Assembly: GCF_042434095.1 (NCBI RefSeq)
Contig: NZ_JBHLUE010000004.1
Coordinates: forward strand, 248,001-312,000
Direction: 5' to 3'
From: KBS50 sp042434095
GTDB lineage: Bacteria > Actinomycetota > Actinomycetes > Mycobacteriales > Micromonosporaceae
Length of the DNA stretch: 64,000 nucleotides
The notes under the pieces are model-generated. The model saw only the letters and a list, made by a program, of their open reading frames with translations, did no database searches and was not told where the DNA came from. Positions 39,782 to 47,504 of this stretch are shown one piece after another (positions within the stretch are counted from its first letter, which is position 1; each line of letters opens with the position of its first letter). The position numbers and the translations under genes were made by a program.

Positions 39782-39970
39782 GCCGGTCGCCCTCTCGTCG
39801 GTGGCCCGTTCCCACTCCTGGGCTCCCGAGGGCGTTCCACGGTGGTCCCGGAGGCGGGTTCAGTGTAGAGAGCGACCGGCGGCGCGACGACCCCGTGTGG
39901 CCGTGTCGCGACACCGGGTGTCGGCCGTGGTGATGCGGCGGGGTCGGCGGATCGCCCCACCCGACGCGGC

Positions 39971-40906
39971 TCAGAGCAGCGGCGCCACCTCGGCGGCGAT
40001 CAGGTCCAGGTGGTCCAGGTCGGACAGGTCCAGCACCTGCAGGAAGAACCGGGACGCGCCGAGCTCGGCGTACGCGCGCAGCTGCTCCGAGACCTGCTCG
40101 GGCGTACCGACCACGCCCGCGCCGGACTCGCGCAGCTCGGCCGGGTCCCGACCGATCGCATCGGCCCGGCGGCGCACCTCGGCGTCGTCCCGGCCGCAGA
40201 CCACGGTGAGCGCGGCGGACAGCGTCAGCGGCCGGTCATCGCCGCGGCCGGCATCGGCGCAGGCCTTCCGGACCGCGGCGTAGCTGCGCCGCACGTCCTC
40301 GACCGAGGCGAACGGCACGTTGAACTCGTCCGCGTACCGGGCGGCCAGCCGGGGCGTCCGGGTGGCGCCCTTGCCGCCGATGATCAGCGGCGGGTACGGC
40401 CGCTGGACCGGCTTCGGCAGGCCGGGCGAGTCGGCCACCTGGTAGTGCCGGCCGGTGTGCCGGAACGCGCCGCCGGGCTCGGTCCGCCACAGCCCGGTGA
40501 TCACTTCGAGCTGCTCGGTGAGCCGGTCGAACCGCTCGCCGAGCGGCGGGAACGGGATGCCGTACGCCGAGTGCTCCTCGGCGTACCACCCGGTGCCCAG
40601 CCCGAGTTCCACCCGGCCGCCGCTCATGGCGTCCACCTGGGCCACCGAGATAGCCAGCGGGCCGGGCAGCCGGAAGGTGGCCGAGGTGACCAGCGTGCCG
40701 AGCCGGATCCGTTCGGTCTGCACCGCGAGCGCGGCCAGGGTCAGCCACGCGTCGGTGGGGCCGGGCAGGCCGTCGCCGCCCATCGTCAGGTAGTGGTCGG
40801 ACCGGAAGAAGCCGTCGAAGCCGCAGTCCTGGGTGTGCCGGGCGACCCGGAGCAGGTCACCGTAGGAGGCGCCCTGCTGGGGTTCGGTGAAGACACAGAG
40901 TCGCAT
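39971..40906 (-). CDS. LLM-class (luciferase-like) F420- or FMN-dependent oxidoreductase
   Basis: 311-residue TIM-barrel oxidoreductase starting MRLCVFTEPQQGASYGDLL. It shows DGFFRSDHYL, RIRLGTLVTSATFRLPGPLA, GRVELGLGTGWYAEEH and PPLIIGGKGATRTPRLAARYADEFN, all typical of LLM-class enzymes. Cofactor F420 is the usual one in this organism group but is not proven here. The ATG lies about 108 bases from the divergent SAM hydrolase start. Substrate unknown. Confidence 0.9.
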   Translation of the reverse strand: MRLCVFTEPQQGASYGDLLRVARHTQDCGFDGFFRSDHYLTMGGDGLPGPTDAWLTLAALAVQTERIRLGTLVTSATFRLPGPLAISVAQVDAMSGGRVELGLGTGWYAEEHSAYGIPFPPLGERFDRLTEQLEVITGLWRTEPGGAFRHTGRHYQVADSPGLPKPVQRPYPPLIIGGKGATRTPRLAARYADEFNVPFASVEDVRRSYAAVRKACADAGRGDDRPLTLSAALTVVCGRDDAEVRRRADAIGRDPAELRESGAGVVGTPEQVSEQLRAYAELGASRFFLQVLDLSDLDHLDLIAAEVAPLL

Positions 40907-41014
40907 GCGGCCAACTCTGCCAGGCCGCCGCCCGTACCGCCCGGCGACGACGCCCGGGCGCGGCCCCGCGCGACCGGCCGCGCCCGGGCTGCCGGCCCGC
41001 GCTACCGTTCGGGC

Positions 41015-41881
41015 ATGGCTGGCTACCCCTGGATCAGCTTCACGACCGACTACGGCCTCTCCGACGGTTTCGTCGCGGCCTGCCACGGGGCGATCGCCCG
41101 GCTGGCCCCCGCGGCCCGGGTGATCGACGTGACCCACCTGATCCATCCGGGAGACGTGCGGCACGGCGCCGCGGTGCTCTCCCAGACGGTCGCCCACCTG
41201 CCGCCCGCCGTACACCTCGCCGTGGTCGACCCCGGCGTGGGCACGGCCCGCCGGCCGGTCGCGGTGGAGACCGAGGGCGGCCTGCTGGTCGGTCCGGACA
41301 ACGGCCTGCTGCCGTGGGCGGCCGACGTGCTCGGCGGGGTACGGACGGCGGTCGAGCTGACCAACCGGGACTGGTTCGCGCCCACCGTGTCCCGGACGTT
41401 CCACGGGCGGGACATCTTCGCGCCGGTGGCCGCCAGGTTGGCCGCGGGCGATCCGCCGGCCGGCGCCGGCCCGCAGATCGATCCGGACACCCTGGTTCGC
41501 CTGCCCGAGCCGCTGGTGACCGCCGGGGACGGCTGGGTGGAGGCCGAGGTGCTGACGGTCGACCGGTTCGGCAACGTCCAGCTCGCGGCCCCGGCCGGGG
41601 CGCTCACCGGGCTCGGCCCGCGGCTGCGGGTGGGTGACGTCCCGGCGGTGCTGGGCCACACCTTCGGGTCCGCTCCGGACGGTGGGCTGGTCGTCTACGC
41701 CGACTCGGCCGACATGGTCGCCGTGGCGGTCAACGGCGGGCGGGCCGCCGTGGTGCTGGCGGTCGCGCCCGGCGACGTCCTCCGGATCGCCACCACGCAC
41801 ACCGCCACCGCGCACGCCGCCACCGCGGACGCCGCGAGCGCGGCCGGCGACGACGACCCGTCCGGGGTAGCTCTCCCTTGA
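41015..41881 (+). CDS. SAM hydrolase (S-adenosyl-L-methionine hydroxide adenosyltransferase, DUF62)
   Basis: 288-residue protein of the SAM hydrolase/fluorinase superfamily, which converts SAM to adenosine and methionine. Motifs: ISFTTDYGLSDGFVAACHGAI with the catalytic Asp region, VDPGVGTARRPVAV, VGPDNGLLPWAA, and FHGRDIFAPVAARLA carrying the His/Arg of the water-activating triad. This supports hydrolase rather than halogenase activity. The C-terminal 25 residues are low-complexity Ala/Thr/His and variable. ATG start. Downstream the CPCC gene begins within about 20 bases, so the two are likely co-transcribed. Confidence 0.9.
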   Translation: MAGYPWISFTTDYGLSDGFVAACHGAIARLAPAARVIDVTHLIHPGDVRHGAAVLSQTVAHLPPAVHLAVVDPGVGTARRPVAVETEGGLLVGPDNGLLPWAADVLGGVRTAVELTNRDWFAPTVSRTFHGRDIFAPVAARLAAGDPPAGAGPQIDPDTLVRLPEPLVTAGDGWVEAEVLTVDRFGNVQLAAPAGALTGLGPRLRVGDVPAVLGHTFGSAPDGGLVVYADSADMVAVAVNGGRAAVVLAVAPGDVLRIATTHTATAHAATADAASAAGDDDPSGVALP

Positions 41882-41898
41882 TCCTGATCCGCTGTGAC

Positions 41899-42156
41899 AT
41901 GCTGGCCGACGTGGGTAAGCACTCCATCGACCTCGATGTCTGTCCCTGCTGCGGCTACCGCACCGGGGACCCCACCTGTCCGGTGTGCCGCTGGACGGAC
42001 GACGGCCGGGCCGACGCGGACCCCGAGGTCGCGCGGGGCGGCCCCAACGGCCGGTTGAGCCTGGCCGACGCCCGGCTCAACTACCAGATCTTCGGCACGA
42101 GCCGGCCGGGCTGGCGCGGCGAGGGCCGGCCACCGGGCCGGGAGGACCTGCCATGA
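41899..42156 (+). CDS. CPCC-family cysteine-rich protein
   Basis: 85-residue small protein with CPCCGYRTGDPTCPVCRWTDDG, the CPCC-domain pattern of four to five cysteines that probably bind zinc, followed by ADADPEVARGGPNGRLSLADARLNYQIFG as in family members. Function unknown. Starts at ATG 41899, GTG 41911 or a TTG at 41878 overlapping the SAM hydrolase stop are all possible, and none has a good ribosome site. It is followed by nei2 with a gap of about 70 bases. Confidence 0.82.
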   Translation: MLADVGKHSIDLDVCPCCGYRTGDPTCPVCRWTDDGRADADPEVARGGPNGRLSLADARLNYQIFGTSRPGWRGEGRPPGREDLP

Positions 42157-42225
42157 CCGTCGGCGCGCGCCGCGGTGGTCGGACGACCATCGGGTACGGC
42201 GGGCGCGGCCAGGCGGGATGGGCCG

Positions 42226-43092
42226 TTGCCCGAGGGTGACACCGTCTGGAACACCGCCCGCGTCCTGCACCGGGCGCTGATCGGCGGGCGGCTGACGGCC
42301 AGCGACTTCCGGGTGCCGCAGCTGGCCACCACGGATCTCACCGGCGCGACCGTGCTGAGTTCCGGCAGCCGCGGCAAGCACCTGCTGCTGCGGGTGCGGA
42401 CGCCCCGGGACGAGCGACTGACCCTGCACTCGCACCTGCGGATGGATGGGGCCTGGCGGGCGTACGCCCCGGGCGAGCGCTGGGCGGCCCGGCCCGCCCA
42501 CCTCATCCGGGTGGTGCTGCGCACCGCCGAGGCCGTGGCCGTCGGCTACCACCTGCACGAGCTGGCCCTGGTGCCGACGCAGGACGAGGAGCGGTTGGTC
42601 GGGCACCTCGGCCCGGACCTGCTGGGTCCCGACTGGGACGCGGCCGAGGCGACCCGCCGGCTCGGCGCCGAACCGGACCGGGAGATCGCCGAGGCCCTGC
42701 TCGATCAGCGCAATCTGGCGGGCATCGGCAACCTGTACAAGTGCGAGCTGCTGTTCCTGCGCGGCGTCTGGCCGTGGACCCGGGTCGGCGACGTACCGGA
42801 CCTGGCCGGGATGGTGGCCCTGGCCCAGCGGCTGCTGGCGGCCAACCGTGGGCGGTGGACCCAGAGCACCACCGGCTCGCTGCGGCGCGGCGAAACGAGC
42901 TATGTGTACGGCCGCCGCGCCCAGCCATGCCGCCGGTGCGGCGCCGCGATCGCCAAGCGGGAGCAGGGCGAGCGGGTCACCTACTGGTGCCCGCGCTGCC
43001 AGCCGGAGCCGGAAGGGTCCATACGGGACGAACTCGCCTCGGGCGGCGGGCCCACGCCGGGCCGGCCCACCGCGGACGGTGCGGCCGGCTAG
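42226..43092 (+). CDS. nei2: Endonuclease VIII-like DNA glycosylase/AP lyase Nei2
   Basis: 288-residue Fpg/Nei-family base-excision enzyme. Chemistry fixes the start: the nucleophile is the N-terminal Pro exposed after Met removal, so translation must begin at the TTG at 42226 directly before PEGDTVW. That gives Pro2 and Glu3, the catalytic pair. The conserved Lys is in SRGKHLLL, the helix-two-turn-helix in LLDQRNLAGIGNLYKCELLF, and the zinc finger in CRRCGAAIAKREQGERVTYWCPRC. The last 35 residues are unstructured. In mycobacteria nei2 lies next to lhr; here five genes separate them. Confidence 0.94.
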   Translation: MPEGDTVWNTARVLHRALIGGRLTASDFRVPQLATTDLTGATVLSSGSRGKHLLLRVRTPRDERLTLHSHLRMDGAWRAYAPGERWAARPAHLIRVVLRTAEAVAVGYHLHELALVPTQDEERLVGHLGPDLLGPDWDAAEATRRLGAEPDREIAEALLDQRNLAGIGNLYKCELLFLRGVWPWTRVGDVPDLAGMVALAQRLLAANRGRWTQSTTGSLRRGETSYVYGRRAQPCRRCGAAIAKREQGERVTYWCPRCQPEPEGSIRDELASGGGPTPGRPTADGAAG

Positions 43093-43101
43093 GGTCGGCG
43101 C

Positions 43102-43340
43102 GTGCGACTCACCGTGATCGGTTGCGGCGGTTCGCTCCCGCCCCGGCCTCGGCCTGCTCCTGCTACCTGGTCGAGCACGAGGGGTACCACCTCCTGCTGG
43201 ATCTCGGCGCCGGCGCGTCCGGTCCGCTCCAGCGGTTCGCCCGGCCGGTGACATCGACACCGTGCTGCTGTCCCATGCCCACACCGACCACCCGGCGGAC
43301 GCCACCCAGCTGTGGCGGCTGCGAGTCGAGTCGGCCTCCC
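43102..43340 (+). pseudogene. Decayed metallo-beta-lactamase-fold hydrolase
   Basis: Fragments of one MBL-fold (RNase Z-like) protein appear in three different frames. First VRLTVIGCGGSLP from the GTG at 43102. After a shift near 43141, PASACSCYLVEHEGYHLLLDLGAGASGPLQRF. After another near 43245, DIDTVLLSHAHTDHPAD with the zinc motif HxHxDH. The sequence then degenerates into Cys/Gly-free, repeat-rich DNA and an 81-bp inverted repeat. Only about the first third of a normal 240-280-residue protein remains, so the gene is broken. It begins 9 bases after nei2, formerly its operon partner. Confidence 0.75.
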
Positions 43341-43381
43341 CGCCGCGCTCTGGACCCGCCGCCCGCCGTAAGCCCTCGGCC

Positions 43382-43420
43382 GCCCGCCGCCCGCCGCCCG
43401 CCGCCCGCCGCCGGCCGCCG
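43382..43420. repeat. GCCCGCC microsatellite
   Basis: A 7-bp unit, GCCCGCC, is repeated about five times directly after the pseudogene remnant. It is a likely slippage product and part of the degraded junction. Confidence 0.7.
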
Positions 43421-43446
43421 GCCGGCGATCCCAGGTCGACCGATGC

Positions 43447-43527
43447 CATGATCAACACAATGTCGGTGATCCAGGGGCATCCCGGTCGCTTCGACCCACC
43501 AATGTCACCGATCTTGTGTTGATCATG
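43447..43527. repeat. 81-bp inverted-repeat element (MITE-like or large hairpin)
   Basis: Two 23-base arms, 43447-43469 and 43505-43527, are complementary at 21 of 23 positions and enclose 35 bases. The outer ends read CATGATCAACACAA. It lies between the broken MBL-fold gene and pspM, with no coding frame of its own. It could be a small non-autonomous element or a strong bidirectional terminator. Confidence 0.75.
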
Positions 43528-43594
43528 AGCGGGCGCGGGGGTACCGATCCGTCGGGGCCGGCGAAGGTGCCGGTGGGAAGGGACGGGATCGGGC

Positions 43595-44365
43595 TCAGTG
43601 CGCGGCGCGGGTCCACTCGGCGGCGCCCCGAAACTCGGCGAGCCCGGTGGCCACGCCGTGCAGGAAGTCGCTGGCCTCGGTCAGCCGGGCCACCGAGGGA
43701 TGATCGCCGACCGGGCTGGCGTCCTCGGCCACGTAACCGGCCGCGGCCGCGACCAGCCGCTCGTACGCCGTCACCCCGCCGTCGAGCTGCGCGAGCAGCC
43801 GGGCGTGCGCGGCCGCGAGGGAGGGCCGGGACTCGTCGGGGGCGATCCGGACGGCGCGCTCGATCTCGGCCACCCGGCGGGCCAGGTCCCGCAGCGAGCG
43901 TTCGGCGGCGGTCGCCTCCAGCAGCGCCTCGTCGCCGGCCCCGGTGAGCCGGCCGGCGAGCCCGGCCAACGCCTGCGCGGCCCGGTCCAGCCGGGCCCAC
44001 GGGCCGGCCGCGGCCGACCCGCGCAGCGCCAGCCGGGACCGCTGCCGGCGTACCTCGCCGACGGCCATCCGGCCGGCCGGGAACCGTTCGACGGTGGCGA
44101 TCAGCCGGGCCTGCGCCTGCTCGGCGGTCTCCGCGGGCGGCATCGGCTGCCGGGTGAGCGCCCGCAGGTCGGCCCAGCGCCAGGCGGCCAGCAACGCCGT
44201 GCCGCCGGCCGCGGCCGCCCAGGCCGCGTCCGGCAGGCCCACCCCGTGGTACGGGGTGAGCACCGCGGCCGCGCCGGTGAGGGTGCCGGCCAGCGTGCTC
44301 CAGCGCCGGGCACCCCGGCGCAGCCTGCGCACCTGGCGTAGGTATCGACTCCGCTGGTCGGCCAC
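43595..44365 (-). CDS. pspM: PspM-like envelope-stress membrane protein (PspA partner)
   Basis: 256-residue membrane protein with a basic N-terminus (RSRYLRQVRRLRRGARR), two close hydrophobic segments (WSTLAGTLTGAAAVLTPY, AAWAAAAGGTALLAAWRWADL) and a long helical cytoplasmic part ending EFRGAAEWTRAAH. Together with its place after clgR and pspA, this matches the mycobacterial clgR-pspA-rv2743c (pspM) set, in which this protein tethers PspA to the membrane. The GTG at 44365 has GGGGGG 5 bases upstream; another GTG at 44413 would overlap pspA. Confidence 0.82.
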   Translation of the reverse strand: MADQRSRYLRQVRRLRRGARRWSTLAGTLTGAAAVLTPYHGVGLPDAAWAAAAGGTALLAAWRWADLRALTRQPMPPAETAEQAQARLIATVERFPAGRMAVGEVRRQRSRLALRGSAAAGPWARLDRAAQALAGLAGRLTGAGDEALLEATAAERSLRDLARRVAEIERAVRIAPDESRPSLAAAHARLLAQLDGGVTAYERLVAAAAGYVAEDASPVGDHPSVARLTEASDFLHGVATGLAEFRGAAEWTRAAH

Positions 44366-44387
44366 GTGTCCCCCCGTCGGTCCGTCC

Positions 44388-45254
44388 TCAGCCGGCGGCG
44401 CTGGTGTCACCACCAGCGGCCTTGTCCCTGGCCATGCTGGCCCTGATCTCGTCGAGCCGGGCCACCGAGGCGGCGTCGGCGCCGGACTCGGTCTGGCCGA
44501 TCGCCGGCTTGCCCTGGCCGCCGGCGAGCTGGCCGCCGGTCATGCCGGCCCGGATCTGCTCCAGCCGCGACTCGCCGGCCAGGTCCAGGCTGGACTTCTG
44601 GATCTCCAGCATCCGGCCCTCGACCGAGTTGCCGGCCAGCTCGGCCCGGCCCATGGCGGTGGCGTACCGGGACTCGATCTTTTCCCGCACCTCGTCCAGC
44701 GAGGGGGTGTTGCCGGGCGCGGCGAGCGAGGACATCGACTCGAGCGAGCGGGCCACGCTCTCCTGCATCTTGGCCTGCTCGAGCTGGCTGAGCAGCTTGG
44801 TGCGCTCGGCGAGCTTCTGCTGGAGGATCATGGAGTTGTTCTCGACGGCCTTCCGCGCCTGGGCGGCCGCGTTCAACGCCTGGTCGTGCAGGGTCTTGAG
44901 ATCCTCGGTCTGCTGCTCGGCCGAGACCAGCTGGGTGGCCAGCGTCTGCGCCGACTGCTCGTACTTCTGCGCCTCGGGTTCGTCGCCGCCGGACCGGGAC
45001 CGGTCGGCGAGCACCAGCGCCTGCCGGGCCATCCCCTGGAGGCGCTCCACCTCGGCGATGTTCCGCGACAGCCGCATCTCCAGCTGCCGCTGGTTGCCGA
45101 TCACCGCGGCGGCCTGCTGGACCAGCGCCTGGTGCTGCCGCTGGGCGTCCTCGATGGCCTGCTGGATCTGCACCTTCGGGTCGGCGTACTCATCGATCTT
45201 GGCGCCGAACAGCGCCATCATGTAGCGCCAGCCCTTGACGAACGGGTTCGCCAT
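44388..45254 (-). CDS. pspA: Phage shock protein A (PspA/IM30 family)
   Basis: 288-residue coiled-coil, membrane-binding stress protein that stabilises a damaged cytoplasmic membrane. MANPFVKGWRYMMALFGAKIDEYADP is the N-terminal amphipathic helix region, followed by long heptad-rich helices (QQAIEDAQRQHQALVQQAAAV, NNSMILQQKLAERTKLLSQLEQAKMQESV). The C-terminal 60 residues are looser and Gly/Ala-rich, longer than in E. coli PspA (about 220). It lies between clgR (237 bases upstream) and pspM (22 bases downstream), both on the same strand. Confidence 0.93.
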   Translation of the reverse strand: MANPFVKGWRYMMALFGAKIDEYADPKVQIQQAIEDAQRQHQALVQQAAAVIGNQRQLEMRLSRNIAEVERLQGMARQALVLADRSRSGGDEPEAQKYEQSAQTLATQLVSAEQQTEDLKTLHDQALNAAAQARKAVENNSMILQQKLAERTKLLSQLEQAKMQESVARSLESMSSLAAPGNTPSLDEVREKIESRYATAMGRAELAGNSVEGRMLEIQKSSLDLAGESRLEQIRAGMTGGQLAGGQGKPAIGQTESGADAASVARLDEIRASMARDKAAGGDTSAAG

Positions 45255-45491
45255 CTCCGCGGTATCCCCTCACACATCAATCGCTCGCCTCGACCACGCC
45301 GGCCGGGCCCGACCCTGGGCCGGCCGCCGCACGGCGTGGCCTCCATCGTCGCAGCCGCGCGCCACTCGCGGCAGAGGACCGGCGGTGCGAAGTTGAACCC
45401 GCCCGGTATCGGGAGATCAACCCTACGCTCCGCAGCGGTCCCCAGCCAGGCCGGAAGGGCATGCCGGCTGGGATGACGGCGCGGTCGGGCC

Positions 45492-46031
45492 TCAGCCCAC
45501 GCAGACGACGTCGCGGTCGCCGCCGCGCTCCCGGCGGGGGGCCCGCAGGGTCGCCTTGAGCGGAAACTCCTGGCCGACCGACAGCGACACCCGGCCATCC
45601 GAGGTGACCGTACGCACGGGCGCCTCGGCGGACCGCTCGCGGCCCGGCAGGCGTTCGGCGGCGGCCCGGGCGACCTGCTCGGTGCGGCCAGCACCGGCCG
45701 GCGCGGGCGTCTTCTCCAGCGCGTCGACCTTCCGGTCCCGCGCCGGCAGGGCCGCGGGCTCGGGCTGGTGGGCCGGCAGCAGCACCCCGGGCACCTGCTC
45801 GGCCAGCGCCAGGGTGTCGCTCACCTCGCCCAGCACCTCGGAGAGGCGGGCGCCGAGGGCGTCACAGATCGCCGCGAGCAGCTCGCTGGACGCCTCCTTC
45901 TGGCCGCGCTCGATCTCGGACAGGTAGCCCAGGCTGACGTTGGCCGCGGTGGACACCTCGCGCAGGGTCCGGTGTTGTCCCTGTCGGCGCGCGCGTAGAG
46001 CGTCACCAATGACTCGGCGCAGCAGGATCAT
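45492..46031 (-). CDS. clgR: ClgR-type transcriptional activator (XRE family)
   Basis: 179-residue regulator with an N-terminal helix-turn-helix (RVIGDALRARRQGQHRTLREVSTAANVSLGYLSEIERGQKEASSELLAAICDALG), the ClgR pattern. It activates Clp protease and pspA genes in actinobacteria. The C-terminal part is disordered, and the last residues (RERGGDRDVVCVG) form a short end resembling the degradation signal that makes ClgR a Clp substrate, an inference. The ATG at 46031 has GGGGAGG 5 bases upstream. Next on its strand is pspA; upstream is pncC. Confidence 0.9.
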   Translation of the reverse strand: MILLRRVIGDALRARRQGQHRTLREVSTAANVSLGYLSEIERGQKEASSELLAAICDALGARLSEVLGEVSDTLALAEQVPGVLLPAHQPEPAALPARDRKVDALEKTPAPAGAGRTEQVARAAAERLPGRERSAEAPVRTVTSDGRVSLSVGQEFPLKATLRAPRRERGGDRDVVCVG

Positions 46032-46251
46032 CGCACCTCCCCGTCCCGTGACACTCCGGTGGCTTCCACCGCTCGGCGGGCGGGCGGTGGACCCGCGCTC
46101 CGCGACCGGTGATCGGGAGCTTGCCCGCAACCGTACCCGGTGCGGGCCCGGACGACATCCCGCCCCGCCCGTGGGTACGTCGTCAGCGCCGTTCCGGTTC
46201 GACCCGCCCCAGCATGCGTTCCGGCGGGCGAGCGCGGCGCGGTCCGGGCGA

Positions 46252-46770
46252 TCAGTGCCGCGACGGCTCCTCCGCGGCCGCGTGCAGTTCGGTGGTGAGC
46301 AGGTGCAGCGCCTCCACCATGGCGGCGTTGCGGATCGCGTGCCGGCCGCCCTCGAGGTCCAACCGCCGAATGGCCGTGCCGCGCGGACCGGCGCAGGCCA
46401 CGTACACCTCGCCCACCGGGTGGCCGTCCTGCGGCTCCGGGCCGGCCACGCCCGTGGTGGCCAGCGCCCAGTCCGCCCGGCAGCGCCGCCGGCCGCCCTC
46501 GGCGAGCGCCACGGCCACGTCGGGATCCACCGGTCCGCGCGCGGCCAGCAGCTCGTCCGGTACGCCCGCCAGCCGCCCCTTGAGGTCGGTGGCGTAGACG
46601 ATCAGCCCGCCCCGGTATACCGCGCTGACCCCGGCGATCTCCACGATCGTCGTGGCCAGCAGGCCGCCGGTCAGCGACTCGACGGTCGCGAGCGTCTGAC
46701 CCCGCTCGGCGAGCAGGTGTACGGCGGCCGCGGCCGCGCTCCCTGATCCGTGGTCCGCGCCGGCGCTCAT
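46252..46770 (-). CDS. pncC: CinA C-terminal-domain nicotinamide-nucleotide amidase
   Basis: This 172-residue stand-alone CinA C-terminal domain (PncC) deamidates nicotinamide mononucleotide to nicotinate mononucleotide. The conserved TVESLTGGLLATTIVEIAGVSAVYRGGLIVYATDLKG and ALATTGVAGPEPQDGHPVGEVYVA are present. The ATG at 46770 follows AGGGAGG by about 4 bases; a GTG three bases upstream is less well spaced. Its place between pgsA and clgR is the standard actinobacterial order. Confidence 0.92.
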   Translation of the reverse strand: MSAGADHGSGSAAAAAVHLLAERGQTLATVESLTGGLLATTIVEIAGVSAVYRGGLIVYATDLKGRLAGVPDELLAARGPVDPDVAVALAEGGRRRCRADWALATTGVAGPEPQDGHPVGEVYVACAGPRGTAIRRLDLEGGRHAIRNAAMVEALHLLTTELHAAAEEPSRH

Positions 46771-46821
46771 CACCCTCCCTGACTTCAGGCGGTGCCGGGG
46801 TCGAGGCGGTACCGGAGTGAC

Positions 46822-47481
46822 TCAGGCCCGGCGAAGCCGGACGGCCCGGACAACGTAGTCCAATCCGGTCGCCACCGTTACGATAACCGCCAGGCCCATG
46901 ATCCAGCCACCGATGCCGGCCGCCACGCCCGGCACCGGCCACAGGTACCAGACGATCGCGAGGATCTGCAGGGCCGTCTTGACCTTGCCACCCCGGCTCG
47001 CGGCGATCACGCCGTAGCGGATGACCCAGAACCGGATGAGGGTCACCCCCAGCTCCCGGGCCAGGATCACCACGGTGACCCACCAGGGCAGCCGGTCGTA
47101 CCAGGAGAGCAGCACCAGGGCCGCGCCGGTCAGCGCCTTGTCGGCGATGGGGTCGGCGACCTTGCCGAACGAGGTGACCAGGCCGTACCTGCGGGCGATC
47201 CAGCCGTCCACCAGGTCGGTGGTGGAGGCCACCGCGAAGGTCACCGTGGCGGCGATCCGCCAGCCCGGATGCACCAGGGCCGAGGAGGCGACGAGCACCA
47301 CGAACACGGGCACCAGCACGATGCGCAGCGCGGTGAGCGCGTTCGCCGCGTTCGCCACCGGCACCGGGGCCGGCAGGGGGTCGGCGACCGGCTCGGGATC
47401 GGCGACCGGCTCGACGTCGGCCGGTCCGGACGCCGGCGGCGCCGCGGCGGCCCAGTCCGTCCGCCCACTCCCCTCGGTCAT
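46822..47481 (-). CDS. pgsA: CDP-diacylglycerol-glycerol-3-phosphate 3-phosphatidyltransferase
   Basis: 219-residue integral membrane enzyme of phospholipid synthesis making phosphatidylglycerol phosphate. The CDP-alcohol phosphotransferase motif D-x2-D-G-x2-A-R-x8-G-x3-D-x3-D is complete in DLVDGWIARRYGLVTSFGKV followed by ADPIAD. About six membrane spans. The first 45 residues are Pro/Ala/Asp-rich and polar, with EPVADP repeated, an extension beyond the usual N-terminus. The ATG at 47481 has GGGGGG about 7 bases upstream. It lies between rimO (23 bases) and pncC on one strand, probably an operon. Confidence 0.94.
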   Translation of the reverse strand: MTEGSGRTDWAAAAPPASGPADVEPVADPEPVADPLPAPVPVANAANALTALRIVLVPVFVVLVASSALVHPGWRIAATVTFAVASTTDLVDGWIARRYGLVTSFGKVADPIADKALTGAALVLLSWYDRLPWWVTVVILARELGVTLIRFWVIRYGVIAASRGGKVKTALQILAIVWYLWPVPGVAAGIGGWIMGLAVIVTVATGLDYVVRAVRLRRA

Positions 47482-47504
47482 CCCGATCCCCCCATCTCGG
47501 CGCC

